Assembly: GCA_946612455.1 (NCBI GenBank)
Contig: CAMOER010000057.1
Coordinates: 1 to 10,261 of the forward strand
Reading direction: 5' to 3'
Length of the DNA stretch: 10,261 nt
From: UBA3305 sp002373555
GTDB taxonomy: Bacteria > Bacillota > Clostridia > Lachnospirales > Lachnospiraceae
Shown here: in pieces, positions 1-6,544 of the stretch
How the letters are laid out: each line of letters opens with the position of its first letter
Position numbering within the stretch: the first letter of the stretch is position 1
The notes under the pieces: model-generated
Seen by the model: only the letters and a program-made list of their open reading frames with translations
Told to the model about the DNA's origin: nothing
The model's database searches: none
Program-made: the position numbers and the translations under genes

Positions 1-54
1 TCGAACAAGAAGCCCCCACTTCTTAGCACAGCGAAAGTGGTGGGAGTACGTCAC
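1..54 (+). mobile_element. Right end of an IS200/IS605-type (tnpB-bearing) element
   Basis: These bases carry the end of a TnpB-like reading frame, then an imperfect hairpin (CCACTT at 16-21 pairs with AAGTGG at 35-40, extended by two more C-G pairs across a mismatch), then GTGGTGGGAGTACGTCAC at 37-54. From family knowledge, a subterminal hairpin followed by a GGGAGT..TTCAC-like end just after the tnpB stop codon is typical of IS200/IS605 and IS1341-type right ends in Firmicutes. The same segment normally forms the 3' scaffold of the TnpB guide RNA (omega RNA/reRNA), with guide bases taken from the flank, here from about position 55. The exact terminus is inferred, and only the right edge of the element is in the window. 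On the minus strand the same hairpin, followed by CTTCTTGTT, could also act as a weak terminator for the ATPase operon. Confidence 0.62.
3..26 (+). CDS. C-terminal tail of a TnpB-like (IS605 OrfB) protein, partial
   Basis: Read from base 3, the sequence gives EQEAPTS followed by a TAG stop at 24-26. A short acidic/Q-E-A-P tail directly before the right-end hairpin is a common ending of clostridial TnpB (OrfB) proteins, which are RNA-guided RuvC-like endonucleases. Only seven codons are visible, so the call rests on the match of this tail with the right-end structure that follows it, not on a domain. It should extend leftward on the plus strand, converging with the ATPase operon. The catalytic domain is outside the window, so it cannot be said whether the gene is intact. 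Confidence 0.5.
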   Translation, partial: EQEAPTS

Positions 55-63
55 CAGCGTGCA

Positions 64-2139
64 TCAGTACTCCACATTCGTCAGGCTCTTCAGCCCGATC
101 GCCAGCGTGGATCCGTTGTGCAGCAGCGCGGATGTGGTCGGAGAGATGATCCCCAGCACACCCAGTACGATCAGCGCGGTATTGAAGCTCACAATGAACC
201 TGTAATTGAAGTTGATCCTTTTGATCAGCGAAGCGCTGATCCGCCTGGCGATCACGATATCGGAGATATCGCCGCCCGAGACCGTGATATCCGCGATCTC
301 TCTGGCGATCTCGGCTCCGTCGCTGATCGCAATGCCGACGTCCGCCGCCGAGAGCGCCGGCGAATCATTGATGCCGTCGCCCACCATGACCACGGTGTGT
401 CCGGCTGCTCTTTCCTGCTCGACGAAACCGGCCTTGTCTTCCGGCAGCACCTCCGCATAGAACCGGTCAACGCCCGTGATGCCTGCGATCCGCTCCGCGA
501 TATGCTTATTATCGCCAGTCATCATGACGATATTCGTAAAGCCGGCATCCCGCAGATCCGAGATCACGCTGGCGGCCTCCTGCCGCACCGGATCCTCGAT
601 GCAGATGACGGCCTTCAGCCTGCCGTCGATGCTCAGATACAGATGGGAGAACGAATCCGGAAGCGCGGCGAATTTCTCCTGCTCGCTCTCCGGGATTACG
701 GCACCTTCGTCTTCAAAGATAAAGTGACGGCTGCCGATGCAGGCCCGTTTTCCGTCGATCGTTGTCGCAATTCCGTGCGCGACCAGATAGTTCACCTTCG
801 TGTGCATCTCATCGTGCAGGATACTCCGCTCTTCCGCTGCTTCCACGACGGCCTTCGCCATGGAGTGCGGGAAGTGCTCCTCCATACAGGCAGCGATCAT
901 CAGCATCACCGATTCATCTTCGCCGTCAAACGGCACGACCTGCGCGACTCTGGGATTCGCCTTTGTCAGCGTGCCGGTCTTGTCGAAAACGATCGTATCC
1001 GCCTGCGCGAGTTCTTCCATGAACCGGCCGCCCTTGACGGTGATATGCTGCTCGGCTGCGGTCCGCATGGCGGAGATCACCGCCACCGGCATCGCAAGCT
1101 TCAGCGCGCACGAGTAGTCCACCATCAGCACGGAAAGCGCCCGCATGGCATTGCCGGAAAGCAGGTATGTCAGCGCCGTCCCGGCGAAGCAGTACGGCAC
1201 CAGTCTGTCCGCCAGATGTTCTGCCCGGCTCTCGACCGAGGATTTCATCTTCTCGGATTCCTCGATGAGCCTGGTAATATTCTCATACCGGCTCTCGCCG
1301 CTGGTGTTGCGTACGGCGATCGTGATCTCGCCTTCTTCCAGCACGGTCCCGGCAAATACACTGTCGCCGGCTTCCTTCCGGACTGCCAACGCTTCTCCGG
1401 TCATACTCGCCTGGTTCGCCATGCCGGTCCCGGAAACGACCGTGCCGTCGAACGGGATCACGCTGCCCATATGGACGACTACATGATCGCCCGCTGCCAC
1501 TTTTTCTCTTTCCGTCAGGACTTCCTGCCCGTCCGCGATCATCCAGACCTTCTCTGCGGGAAGCGCCAGTACGCGCGCCAGATCATCTCTGGATTTCTTC
1601 CGGGTCCAGTCTTCCAGCAGTTCTCCGATGCTCAGAAGATAGATGACCGAATCGGCAGTGGAATAATCTCCCCGGACGATCGATACGCCGATCGCGGCGG
1701 CATCCAGCACCGCCACCTCCAGCTTCCCGTGCAGAATGGCCTGCACGCCCTTCACGAGGAAAGGTACCGCTTTGACAGCCGTGATCACTTCCCGCACTGG
1801 CGCCGGCAGCACCGCTCTCCGCAGGACTCTCGCTGCCGTCATCGTGATGAGCTTATCCTTAAATTCCGCCGCAGACTGTCTGCCCGAGTGGGCAGTCACA
1901 TCCTCCGGCGCTTTATTCTTTTCATAATCAAAGGCCGCGGCTGCGGTCAGAAGCTTCCGGAGACTTCCCTCGTACCGGATCACCACGTCGCATGTCGCTT
2001 CGTAGACAACAGCCTTTTTCACCTGAGACAGAGAAGACAGATACCACTCCAGAGTATCTGCCTGCTCGTAAGTCATTCTGTGCTGTTTCACATGAAGACG
2101 CACCCGGCCTCTGATCTCATGTTTTATCAGGAACCGCAT
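64..2139 (-). CDS. P1B-type heavy-metal ATPase, FezB/P1B-6-like
   Basis: A 691-residue ATP-driven metal transporter of the membrane. The N-terminal 60 residues form an HMA2-like module without CxxC but with a basic GRVRLHV stretch (11-17). Membrane segments lie around 108-175 and 305-365. The actuator motif is SMTGEA (245-250). The metal-site helix carries SCALK (343-347) in place of the CPC of copper pumps. The phosphorylation motif is DKTGT (D386), followed by MTGDN (540-544) and GDGINDSPAL (588-597). The nucleotide-domain HP motif is altered to HFPHS (422-426). The C-terminal helices carry LLHNGST (672-678). It starts at an ATG 6 nt after the small upstream gene, with AAGGA 9 nt before it, so the two are probably translationally coupled. 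The SCALK signature and the small membrane-protein partner fit the P1B-6 group that includes ferrosome FezB. Transport of iron is inferred; another divalent metal is possible. Confidence 0.9.
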   Translation of the reverse strand: MRFLIKHEIRGRVRLHVKQHRMTYEQADTLEWYLSSLSQVKKAVVYEATCDVVIRYEGSLRKLLTAAAAFDYEKNKAPEDVTAHSGRQSAAEFKDKLITMTAARVLRRAVLPAPVREVITAVKAVPFLVKGVQAILHGKLEVAVLDAAAIGVSIVRGDYSTADSVIYLLSIGELLEDWTRKKSRDDLARVLALPAEKVWMIADGQEVLTEREKVAAGDHVVVHMGSVIPFDGTVVSGTGMANQASMTGEALAVRKEAGDSVFAGTVLEEGEITIAVRNTSGESRYENITRLIEESEKMKSSVESRAEHLADRLVPYCFAGTALTYLLSGNAMRALSVLMVDYSCALKLAMPVAVISAMRTAAEQHITVKGGRFMEELAQADTIVFDKTGTLTKANPRVAQVVPFDGEDESVMLMIAACMEEHFPHSMAKAVVEAAEERSILHDEMHTKVNYLVAHGIATTIDGKRACIGSRHFIFEDEGAVIPESEQEKFAALPDSFSHLYLSIDGRLKAVICIEDPVRQEAASVISDLRDAGFTNIVMMTGDNKHIAERIAGITGVDRFYAEVLPEDKAGFVEQERAAGHTVVMVGDGINDSPALSAADVGIAISDGAEIAREIADITVSGGDISDIVIARRISASLIKRINFNYRFIVSFNTALIVLGVLGIISPTTSALLHNGSTLAIGLKSLTNVEY

Positions 2140-2145
2140 GATCTT

Positions 2146-2454
2146 TTATCCTTCCGTTTCTTCCTCCGGGAGATCCGTGTCATTCGCGAACTCTTCCATG
2201 AATGCTTCGTCCAGCTCCCTCTCTTCGTTGATCGCAAGAGCGCCTTCGTAGATGTCCTCGCAGTTCTCCTGCAGTGTGGTGGCTTTCTGTACGACTTTTT
2301 TCTTCGCTCTCAGGACCGCTGCGGTGCAGTGGGTATAGGCATTCTTCGCATCCTTGCTGGAAAGCAGGCTGATGCCGGCCGTGCCGAACAGCAGGCCGGC
2401 GGCAAACGCACGCGTTTTTTTCGATACCAGACACTTCGCTATATTTCCAAACAT
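2146..2454 (-). CDS. Small single-pass membrane protein, DUF6110/FezA-like
   Basis: A 102-residue protein, first gene of a two-gene operon with the P1B ATPase. Residues 1-15 are basic. Residues 16-32 form a hydrophobic segment with small-residue spacing (AAGLLFGTAG), long enough to enter or cross a membrane. Residues 33-80 are amphipathic and likely helical (AYTHCTAAVLRAKKKVVQKATT, then NCEDIYEGA), and the last 25 residues are very acidic. It has an ATG start with a GGGGG-type ribosome-binding site about 8 nt upstream. I recall this layout as DUF6110, a family found beside SCALK-type metal ATPases in gut Firmicutes. The pairing matches FezA (membrane protein) with FezB (P1B-6 ATPase) of C. 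difficile ferrosomes. Both the DUF name and the Fez role come from memory and were not checked by a search. Biochemical function is otherwise unknown. Confidence 0.8.
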   Translation of the reverse strand: MFGNIAKCLVSKKTRAFAAGLLFGTAGISLLSSKDAKNAYTHCTAAVLRAKKKVVQKATTLQENCEDIYEGALAINEERELDEAFMEEFANDTDLPEEETEG

Positions 2455-2497
2455 ATCGATTACCCCCTTCTATGTCTGTAGTTCTCTGGTTTCTCTA

Positions 2498-2526
2498 ATT
2501 CTAGCACTGCTTTTCAAATTGTGCAA
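2498..2526 (-). promoter_or_regulatory. Sigma-A type promoter of the fezAB-like operon
   Basis: On the minus strand TTGCAC (2521-2526) and TAGAAT (2498-2503) are separated by exactly 17 bp, close to the -35/-10 consensus. The start of transcription would fall near 2491, about 37 nt before the ATG at 2454. It shows that the small protein and the ATPase need not depend on the upstream MATE operon. Confidence 0.75.
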
Positions 2527-2598
2527 TACTTATGCTTTTCTAATGTTTTTTAACAGAAACTATCGCATATTAGTCTGAATTATCTCGTGTTGTCTGTA

Positions 2599-2636
2599 AA
2601 CTAAAGCGAGTTAGTTGTCATTTTACACGGTTAGTT
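2599..2636. promoter_or_regulatory. Cluster of three TTAGTT half-sites, possible operator
   Basis: AACTAA (2599-2604) and TTAGTT (2611-2616) form a perfect inverted repeat with a 6-bp spacer. A second TTAGTT (2631-2636, within GTTAGTTG) repeats the right arm exactly 20 bp further on, two helical turns. The cluster lies 70-110 bp upstream of the -35 of the fezAB-like promoter and just beyond the end of the MATE gene. The spacing suggests a protein-binding site, but no regulator is identified, and it does not match a clear Fur box. It could be chance in an AT-rich gap. Confidence 0.3.
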
Positions 2637-2670
2637 GATTTTCCCGCAGGTGAATGCTTTCTTCCGGCAA

Positions 2671-4038
2671 TTACACCTGCCTTACCGCCCGCCGGGACGG
2701 CCGCAGCAGCAGGATCGCCAGACCGAGCGCCGCATCCGTGATCAGCAGGCTCACGGTGTAGGACTGGAGCAGCACGGGGAAGGTGTGGATCGCCCGGAAA
2801 ATGGTCAGGATCCAGAAGATCCGGATACCGCAGGTGCCGATCATACTGATCACCGAAGGCACCAGCGAAATGCCGAATCCGCGCAGATATCCTGAAAAGC
2901 ACTCCATCAGAATGGAGAAGATATAGCACAGATAGATATACCGCATCCTGACGAAGCCGGCCTCAATGACCGCGGGATCCGAATTGAAGAAGGACAGGAT
3001 AAAGCGCCCGCCGGGCAGCAGAATGACCGCGGTCACCGCTGTCAGGAGATAGTCCAGAAGCACGCAGTACAGGAGCGCCTTTCTGCACCGTTCCGCCTTC
3101 ATCGCACCGTAATTCTGTCCCGTAAACGTCGTACACGCCTGTCCGAACGAATTTAGCACGAAATAGGACAGCGCTTCCACGCTGATCGCGGCAGAAGATC
3201 CGGCCATGACCGTCGTGCCGAGGCTGTTGATCGAGGACTGGATAAACACGTTCGACAGAGAGAACGCCATGCCCTGGATGCCGGACGGAATGCCGATCGA
3301 CAACATCCGCCTGACCGACCGGGAATCCAGCCGCAGCGCCTTCAGATCCAGCCTGACGACGGAATCCGACTCCGTCAGCTTTTTCATCAGGAACAGCGAG
3401 CTGATCAGGTTGGACACAGCAGTTGCGATCGCAACGCCAGCCACGCTCAAATGACACACCGCCACAAAGAAGATATTCAGGATGACATTGATCACACCGG
3501 CGATCGCCAGCGCTCTGAGCGGCGTCTTCGTATCCCCGATGCTCCGCAGGATCGCCGCTTCATAATTGAACAATACGATCGCGGGCATCCCGAGGAAATA
3601 GATCCGCAGATAGGTGACCGCAAGCGGAAATACTTCCGCCGGGACGGACATCAGCGACAGGATCGCCGGTGCCAGTACCTGCCCCAGGAAGAGCAGGATG
3701 ATGCCGCAGATGAATGCCAGGACGACCGATGTATGGACCGCCTTACGAATGGCTTCCTTGTGTCCGCGGCCGATCTCGCTCGCGATGACGACATTTGCGC
3801 CGACGGAAACGCCGATGAACAGGTTGACGATCAGGTTCACCAGCGAACCGTTGCTGCCGACAGCAGCCATCGCCTCCTTGCCCACGAACTTTCCGACGAC
3901 TGCAATGTCCGCAGCATTAAAAAGCTGCTGCAGCATTCCGCCGAACATCAGCGGCAGTGCATACAGCAGGATCTTGTCAGCAAGACTGCCGTTCAGCATG
4001 TCCATGCCGTCATTATGTTTTCTGAAAACGATACTCAA
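2671..4038 (-). CDS. MATE family multidrug/cation exporter
   Basis: A 455-residue membrane protein with about 12 predicted helices in two homologous halves. The family exports drugs or metabolites in exchange for Na+ or H+. The first half begins with the typical LMFGGMLQQLFNAADIAVVGKF block (around 30-51), and the second half contains IGIPSGIQGMAFSLSNV and IQSSINSLG. The length is normal for the family. The start is TTG at 4036-4038, chosen because GGGAGG (4045-4050) sits 6 nt upstream; the next Met codons (12 and 14) have no comparable site. It follows the CsoR-like gene by 39 nt, so it probably shares the same transcript, and a regulator next to an exporter suggests the two may be linked. 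The substrate cannot be read from the sequence. No convincing terminator follows the stop. Confidence 0.9.
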   Translation of the reverse strand: MSIVFRKHNDGMDMLNGSLADKILLYALPLMFGGMLQQLFNAADIAVVGKFVGKEAMAAVGSNGSLVNLIVNLFIGVSVGANVVIASEIGRGHKEAIRKAVHTSVVLAFICGIILLFLGQVLAPAILSLMSVPAEVFPLAVTYLRIYFLGMPAIVLFNYEAAILRSIGDTKTPLRALAIAGVINVILNIFFVAVCHLSVAGVAIATAVSNLISSLFLMKKLTESDSVVRLDLKALRLDSRSVRRMLSIGIPSGIQGMAFSLSNVFIQSSINSLGTTVMAGSSAAISVEALSYFVLNSFGQACTTFTGQNYGAMKAERCRKALLYCVLLDYLLTAVTAVILLPGGRFILSFFNSDPAVIEAGFVRMRYIYLCYIFSILMECFSGYLRGFGISLVPSVISMIGTCGIRIFWILTIFRAIHTFPVLLQSYTVSLLITDAALGLAILLLRPSRRAVRQV

Positions 4039-4044
4039 GCCAAG

Positions 4045-4050
4045 CCTCCC
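4045..4050 (-). promoter_or_regulatory. Ribosome-binding site deciding the TTG start of the MATE gene
   Basis: GGGAGG on the minus strand, 6 nt before TTG at 4036-4038. It is the only strong Shine-Dalgarno sequence near the N-terminus of this protein and supports the non-ATG start. Confidence 0.65.
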
Positions 4051-4077
4051 GGCAGCGCGGCCGTACGCCCGCGCCGC

Positions 4078-4404
4078 CTATTTCACGAAGTAGGATATGA
4101 CCTTCTTCAGATCTTCGAGTTCTTCGTCACTCTCGGGATGGTCTTTCGCCTCCTCCAGCGCCGTCTCGATGTGCTCCTGGAGAATGCGTCTGGAAAGACC
4201 GGTGATCGCGGAGCGGACCGCCGCCAGCTGGATCAGGACTTCCGAAGGGTCCTTGTCGTCCTCCATCATCCTTTTCACGGCTTCCATGTGGCCGATCGCC
4301 CTGGCCATGCGGTTCAGCATGGCTTTCTTTTCCGCCTCCCGGTCTCTTTCCTTCGGGTGTCCCATGGAGGGGTCGCGCTGTTCACTTATTTCACGGCTCT
4401 TCAC
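4078..4404 (-). CDS. CsoR/RcnR/FrmR-family transcriptional repressor lacking metal cysteines
   Basis: An all-helical DNA-binding regulator of 108 residues from the chosen GTG at 4402-4404. The frame is open to another GTG at 4411-4413, but that codon overlaps the ribosome-binding site AAGGGG (4414-4419), which is 9 nt before the chosen start. The core NRMARAIGHMEAVKRMMEDD followed by EVLIQLAAVRSAI (roughly 31-68) is clear family sequence. In copper-sensing CsoR the ligands are Cys, His, Cys. Here the first is P53 (DPSEV instead of DCxEV), the His is kept (H78), and the last is A82 (EHIETA). It therefore probably does not bind Cu(I) in the usual way and may sense another ligand or have lost sensing. 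An acidic C-terminal extension (83-108) is also present. It lies between folC and the MATE gene in the same direction. Confidence 0.85.
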   Translation of the reverse strand: MKSREISEQRDPSMGHPKERDREAEKKAMLNRMARAIGHMEAVKRMMEDDKDPSEVLIQLAAVRSAITGLSRRILQEHIETALEEAKDHPESDEELEDLKKVISYFVK

Positions 4405-4438
4405 ACAAAACACCCCCTTCCGTTATTCTGCTCTGTTC

Positions 4439-5722
4439 TTACAGCAGCTTCTTCAGCGTTTCCGTCACATCAGCGACCTGGAACAGCGATCCGATCGCGC
4501 ACAGGCCGGCGGATCTCCGGCTGTCTGCAAGTGCAAGCCGGCAGCCTTCCTCAATGCTCTTCGCCGCTGTGACCGGCATGTCACCCATGCCCCGCAGGAC
4601 ATCGGCAAGCTGTTCGGCATCCATCGCTCTGGCAGTATTCGAATGCGTGACTGCAACAAAGCTGTGCGCGATGGGCACCAGTGCCTTAAAGCCTTCCCGC
4701 ACATCCTTGTCCGAAGACGATGTCACCAAAAATGTCAGTCTGGATCCCTCAAGGTACTCCGTCAAACATGCTGCCGTAGCGGCAAGCCCCTGGGGATTGT
4801 GCGAAGCATCCACCAGCACCAGCGGCGCGCGGCTGATGACTTCCAGCCGGCCTCTCCAGCGGACCTTCAGGAGTCCCTGTCTGATATTCTCATCCCGGAT
4901 GAACCATCCTGCATTCATGCGGTTCATCACGCGGATGACTGACAGCGCAACGGCTGCATTTTTCAGCTGGTATTCGCCGAGCAGCGGCATCTTCAGATTG
5001 TCAAAGCAGCGGTAGTCAAAGATCTGCCCCTCCCAGTCGTGCATGACGGGATTCAGGCTTTCGAAATCCGGGCGGGTGAGTTTCGCGTGTTTCTCTTCGC
5101 AGACGCGCTCGAACACCGCTTCGGCTTCGGGATCCTCTCCGTAGATGACGACATTGCCGCCTTCCTTGATGATGCCCGCCTTCGCTTCCGCGATCTTCGT
5201 AATGGTATCGCCGAGATAGGCCGTGTGCTCCAGTCCGATGTTCGTGATCACGGCCACTTCCGGCACGGGGATCACATTGGTCGAATCGAGTTCGCCGCCC
5301 ATGCCGGTCTCCAGGACCACGATGTCGCAGCCCTTTCTGTAAAAATACAGCAGTCCGACCGCAGTGATGATCTCGAATTCCGTCGGGATATCCTCCATCG
5401 CATCGGCAAATTCCGCGATCTCGCCGACGATCCCGGCGAGCTCTTCTTTTTCTATATTCTCACCGTCGATCTGAATCCGTTCTTCAAAAGAATAGACATG
5501 CGGTGACGTGAACAGTCCGGTCCTGTAACCGGCTTCCTTCAGGATCGATGCCAGCATGGCCGCCGTGGACCCTTTTCCGTTCGTACCCGCTATATGAATG
5601 AATTTCAGTTCACGCTCCGGATTCCCGAGTGCTGCCAGAAGCGCTCTCGTTCTGGAAAGACCCGGTTTGTGATCCTGCCACTTTTCATTGTGGATAAATC
5701 TCATAGCCTCTTCATATGTCAT
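4439..5722 (-). CDS. folC: Bifunctional folylpolyglutamate synthase/dihydrofolate synthase
   Basis: A Mur-ligase-family cytoplasmic enzyme of 427 residues that adds glutamate to dihydropteroate and/or to reduced folates, using ATP. The P-loop is GTNGKGST (46-53), followed by FTSPHVYSFEERI (71-83), ETGMGGELDSTN (138-149), TNIGLEHT (160-167), GEYQLKNAA (249-257) and the C-terminal-domain motif DASHNP (305-310). The Mg-binding region reads GGELDSTN where GGRLDATN is usual. The start is the ATG at 5720-5722, giving MTYEEAM as in many FolC proteins, because AGGA at 5731-5734 is 8 nt upstream. An ATG three codons earlier (5731) overlaps the previous stop as ATGA but sits directly against the ribosome-binding site. 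It follows the His-rich gene at a gap of about 5 nt, so translation is probably coupled. Confidence 0.95.
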   Translation of the reverse strand: MTYEEAMRFIHNEKWQDHKPGLSRTRALLAALGNPERELKFIHIAGTNGKGSTAAMLASILKEAGYRTGLFTSPHVYSFEERIQIDGENIEKEELAGIVGEIAEFADAMEDIPTEFEIITAVGLLYFYRKGCDIVVLETGMGGELDSTNVIPVPEVAVITNIGLEHTAYLGDTITKIAEAKAGIIKEGGNVVIYGEDPEAEAVFERVCEEKHAKLTRPDFESLNPVMHDWEGQIFDYRCFDNLKMPLLGEYQLKNAAVALSVIRVMNRMNAGWFIRDENIRQGLLKVRWRGRLEVISRAPLVLVDASHNPQGLAATAACLTEYLEGSRLTFLVTSSSDKDVREGFKALVPIAHSFVAVTHSNTARAMDAEQLADVLRGMGDMPVTAAKSIEEGCRLALADSRRSAGLCAIGSLFQVADVTETLKKLL

Positions 5723-5727
5723 AGCGA

Positions 5728-5997
5728 TCATCCTTCTTTGATCAGTGCAAATGCGGCACGCAGCTTCAGATTTCCTTCCGTAATATCCATGAGCGCGCCT
5801 TCGATCTCCTCGGCAACGTCTGCCATACCGAGGCCCCTCATGGATTCGGCAAGCTGTGAAAGCTCTTCCGCATGATGTTCATTATGGGCTACCATGTAGC
5901 CGAGCAGTGCGCAGGCCTCTTCTCTGGAAGCGCCCGATGCGTCATTGTCATGATAGTGATGATGATGCGGTGCGTGAAACGAACCCGAATCGTGCAT
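5728..5997 (-). CDS. Small His-rich protein, putative metal-binding
   Basis: An 89-residue soluble protein from ATG 5995-5997. The N-terminus is a histidine cluster (H2, H8, H11-H14, H16, with D17 and D19), followed by a predicted helical hairpin (24-89) that carries HNEHH (38-42). The frame is open back to a TTG at 6019-6021, but AGGAGG at 6004-6009 clearly marks the internal ATG. Similar short His-rich proteins with a GYMVxHNxxHAEEL core occur in clostridial genomes, sometimes labelled as cobalt transporter; that label is doubtful here because no membrane segment is visible. The histidines suggest binding of Zn, Ni or Co. It lies 13 nt after the two-TM gene and immediately before folC. The function is not established. 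Confidence 0.85.
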   Translation of the reverse strand: MHDSGSFHAPHHHHYHDNDASGASREEACALLGYMVAHNEHHAEELSQLAESMRGLGMADVAEEIEGALMDITEGNLKLRAAFALIKEG

Positions 5998-6003
5998 GGT
6001 AAA

Positions 6004-6009
6004 CCTCCT
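6004..6009 (-). promoter_or_regulatory. Ribosome-binding site deciding the start of the His-rich protein
   Basis: A perfect AGGAGG on the minus strand, 6 nt before ATG 5995-5997. It lies inside the longer open frame and so excludes the upstream TTG as the main start. Confidence 0.8.
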
Positions 6010-6010
6010 C

Positions 6011-6511
6011 TTAACGAACAAATGCGCTTATCTTTGATTCCAGACCTTCTTCGATCTCGGCATAAGGCCGGATCTTTTTCACCAGCTCCTGATGCATTTC
6101 CCAGACATTCTCCAGATACTGGCTGGGTCGGTAGGTCTTGCCGGACACCTCGTAGGTCACCGGGCAGGCACCGGTGAAATCCACCGTCCCGTAATAAGCC
6201 CGTGTGAAATCCTTATACCGGTAAGTCATATGGTTCGTGCCCATACGGACTTCCAGTGCGGAGGAGGTGAGTTTGTACTCCGTCTGATCGATCACCCTGT
6301 CCACATATTTCTTCGCCAGATAAATCATCAGGACTTCCAGGAAGATAAAGATCGCCGAGAGCGGCGCGCCCTTCAGCCAGGTGATCTGATTTGCGAAGAC
6401 GTAATCATAGATAAAGTAGAAAACGATCAGCACAAATGTAGCGGCAACATAAAATATGTTCCGGAAGACGATCATTCTTTTTCCTACGTGATATTTCTTT
6501 TCTGCTGCCAT
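6011..6511 (-). CDS. Hypothetical two-TM membrane protein with a possible PH-like C-terminal domain
   Basis: A protein of 166 residues. Two hydrophobic helices (about 14-38 and 48-67) form a hairpin, with a basic KKYHVGKR start that favours a cytoplasmic N-terminus. The rest is soluble and beta-rich (TEYKLTSSALEVRMGTNHM, then YRYKDFTRAYYG and SGKTYRPSQYLENV), which resembles small two-TM proteins with a bacterial PH or YcxB-like domain, though I cannot name the family firmly. The C-terminus is helical and charged. The ATG has GGAGG about 5 nt upstream. It lies 33 nt after the serA-like gene and 13 nt before the His-rich gene, so it is most likely in the same operon. No function is assigned. 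Confidence 0.8.
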   Translation of the reverse strand: MAAEKKYHVGKRMIVFRNIFYVAATFVLIVFYFIYDYVFANQITWLKGAPLSAIFIFLEVLMIYLAKKYVDRVIDQTEYKLTSSALEVRMGTNHMTYRYKDFTRAYYGTVDFTGACPVTYEVSGKTYRPSQYLENVWEMHQELVKKIRPYAEIEEGLESKISAFVR

Positions 6512-6544
6512 TGCTCCTCCGAAATCGTACTATGATTGAATTCC

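Noticed and set aside
37..2481. An 814-codon plus-strand open frame across the ATPase gene and the small upstream gene
   Set aside because: It is antisense to two genes with clear family motifs, is very rich in Arg, His, Asp and Gly, has no recognisable domain, and ends inside the leader of the opposite operon. It is a codon-bias shadow.
2550..2600. Fur-box-like sequence (GATAATTCAGACTAAT) before the fezAB-like operon
   Set aside because: Only one half resembles the 7-1-7 Fur consensus, and it lies far upstream of the promoter. It was looked for because fez operons can be Fur-regulated.
2641..2670. Possible terminator after the MATE gene
   Set aside because: The best stem (TTGCCG with CGGGAA, minus strand) has a mismatch, a long loop and no T-run, so it is too weak to list.
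3451..4572. A 373-codon plus-strand open frame across the MATE, CsoR-like and folC genes
   Set aside because: It spans three real genes and their gaps on the opposite strand and has the composition of a frame shadow.
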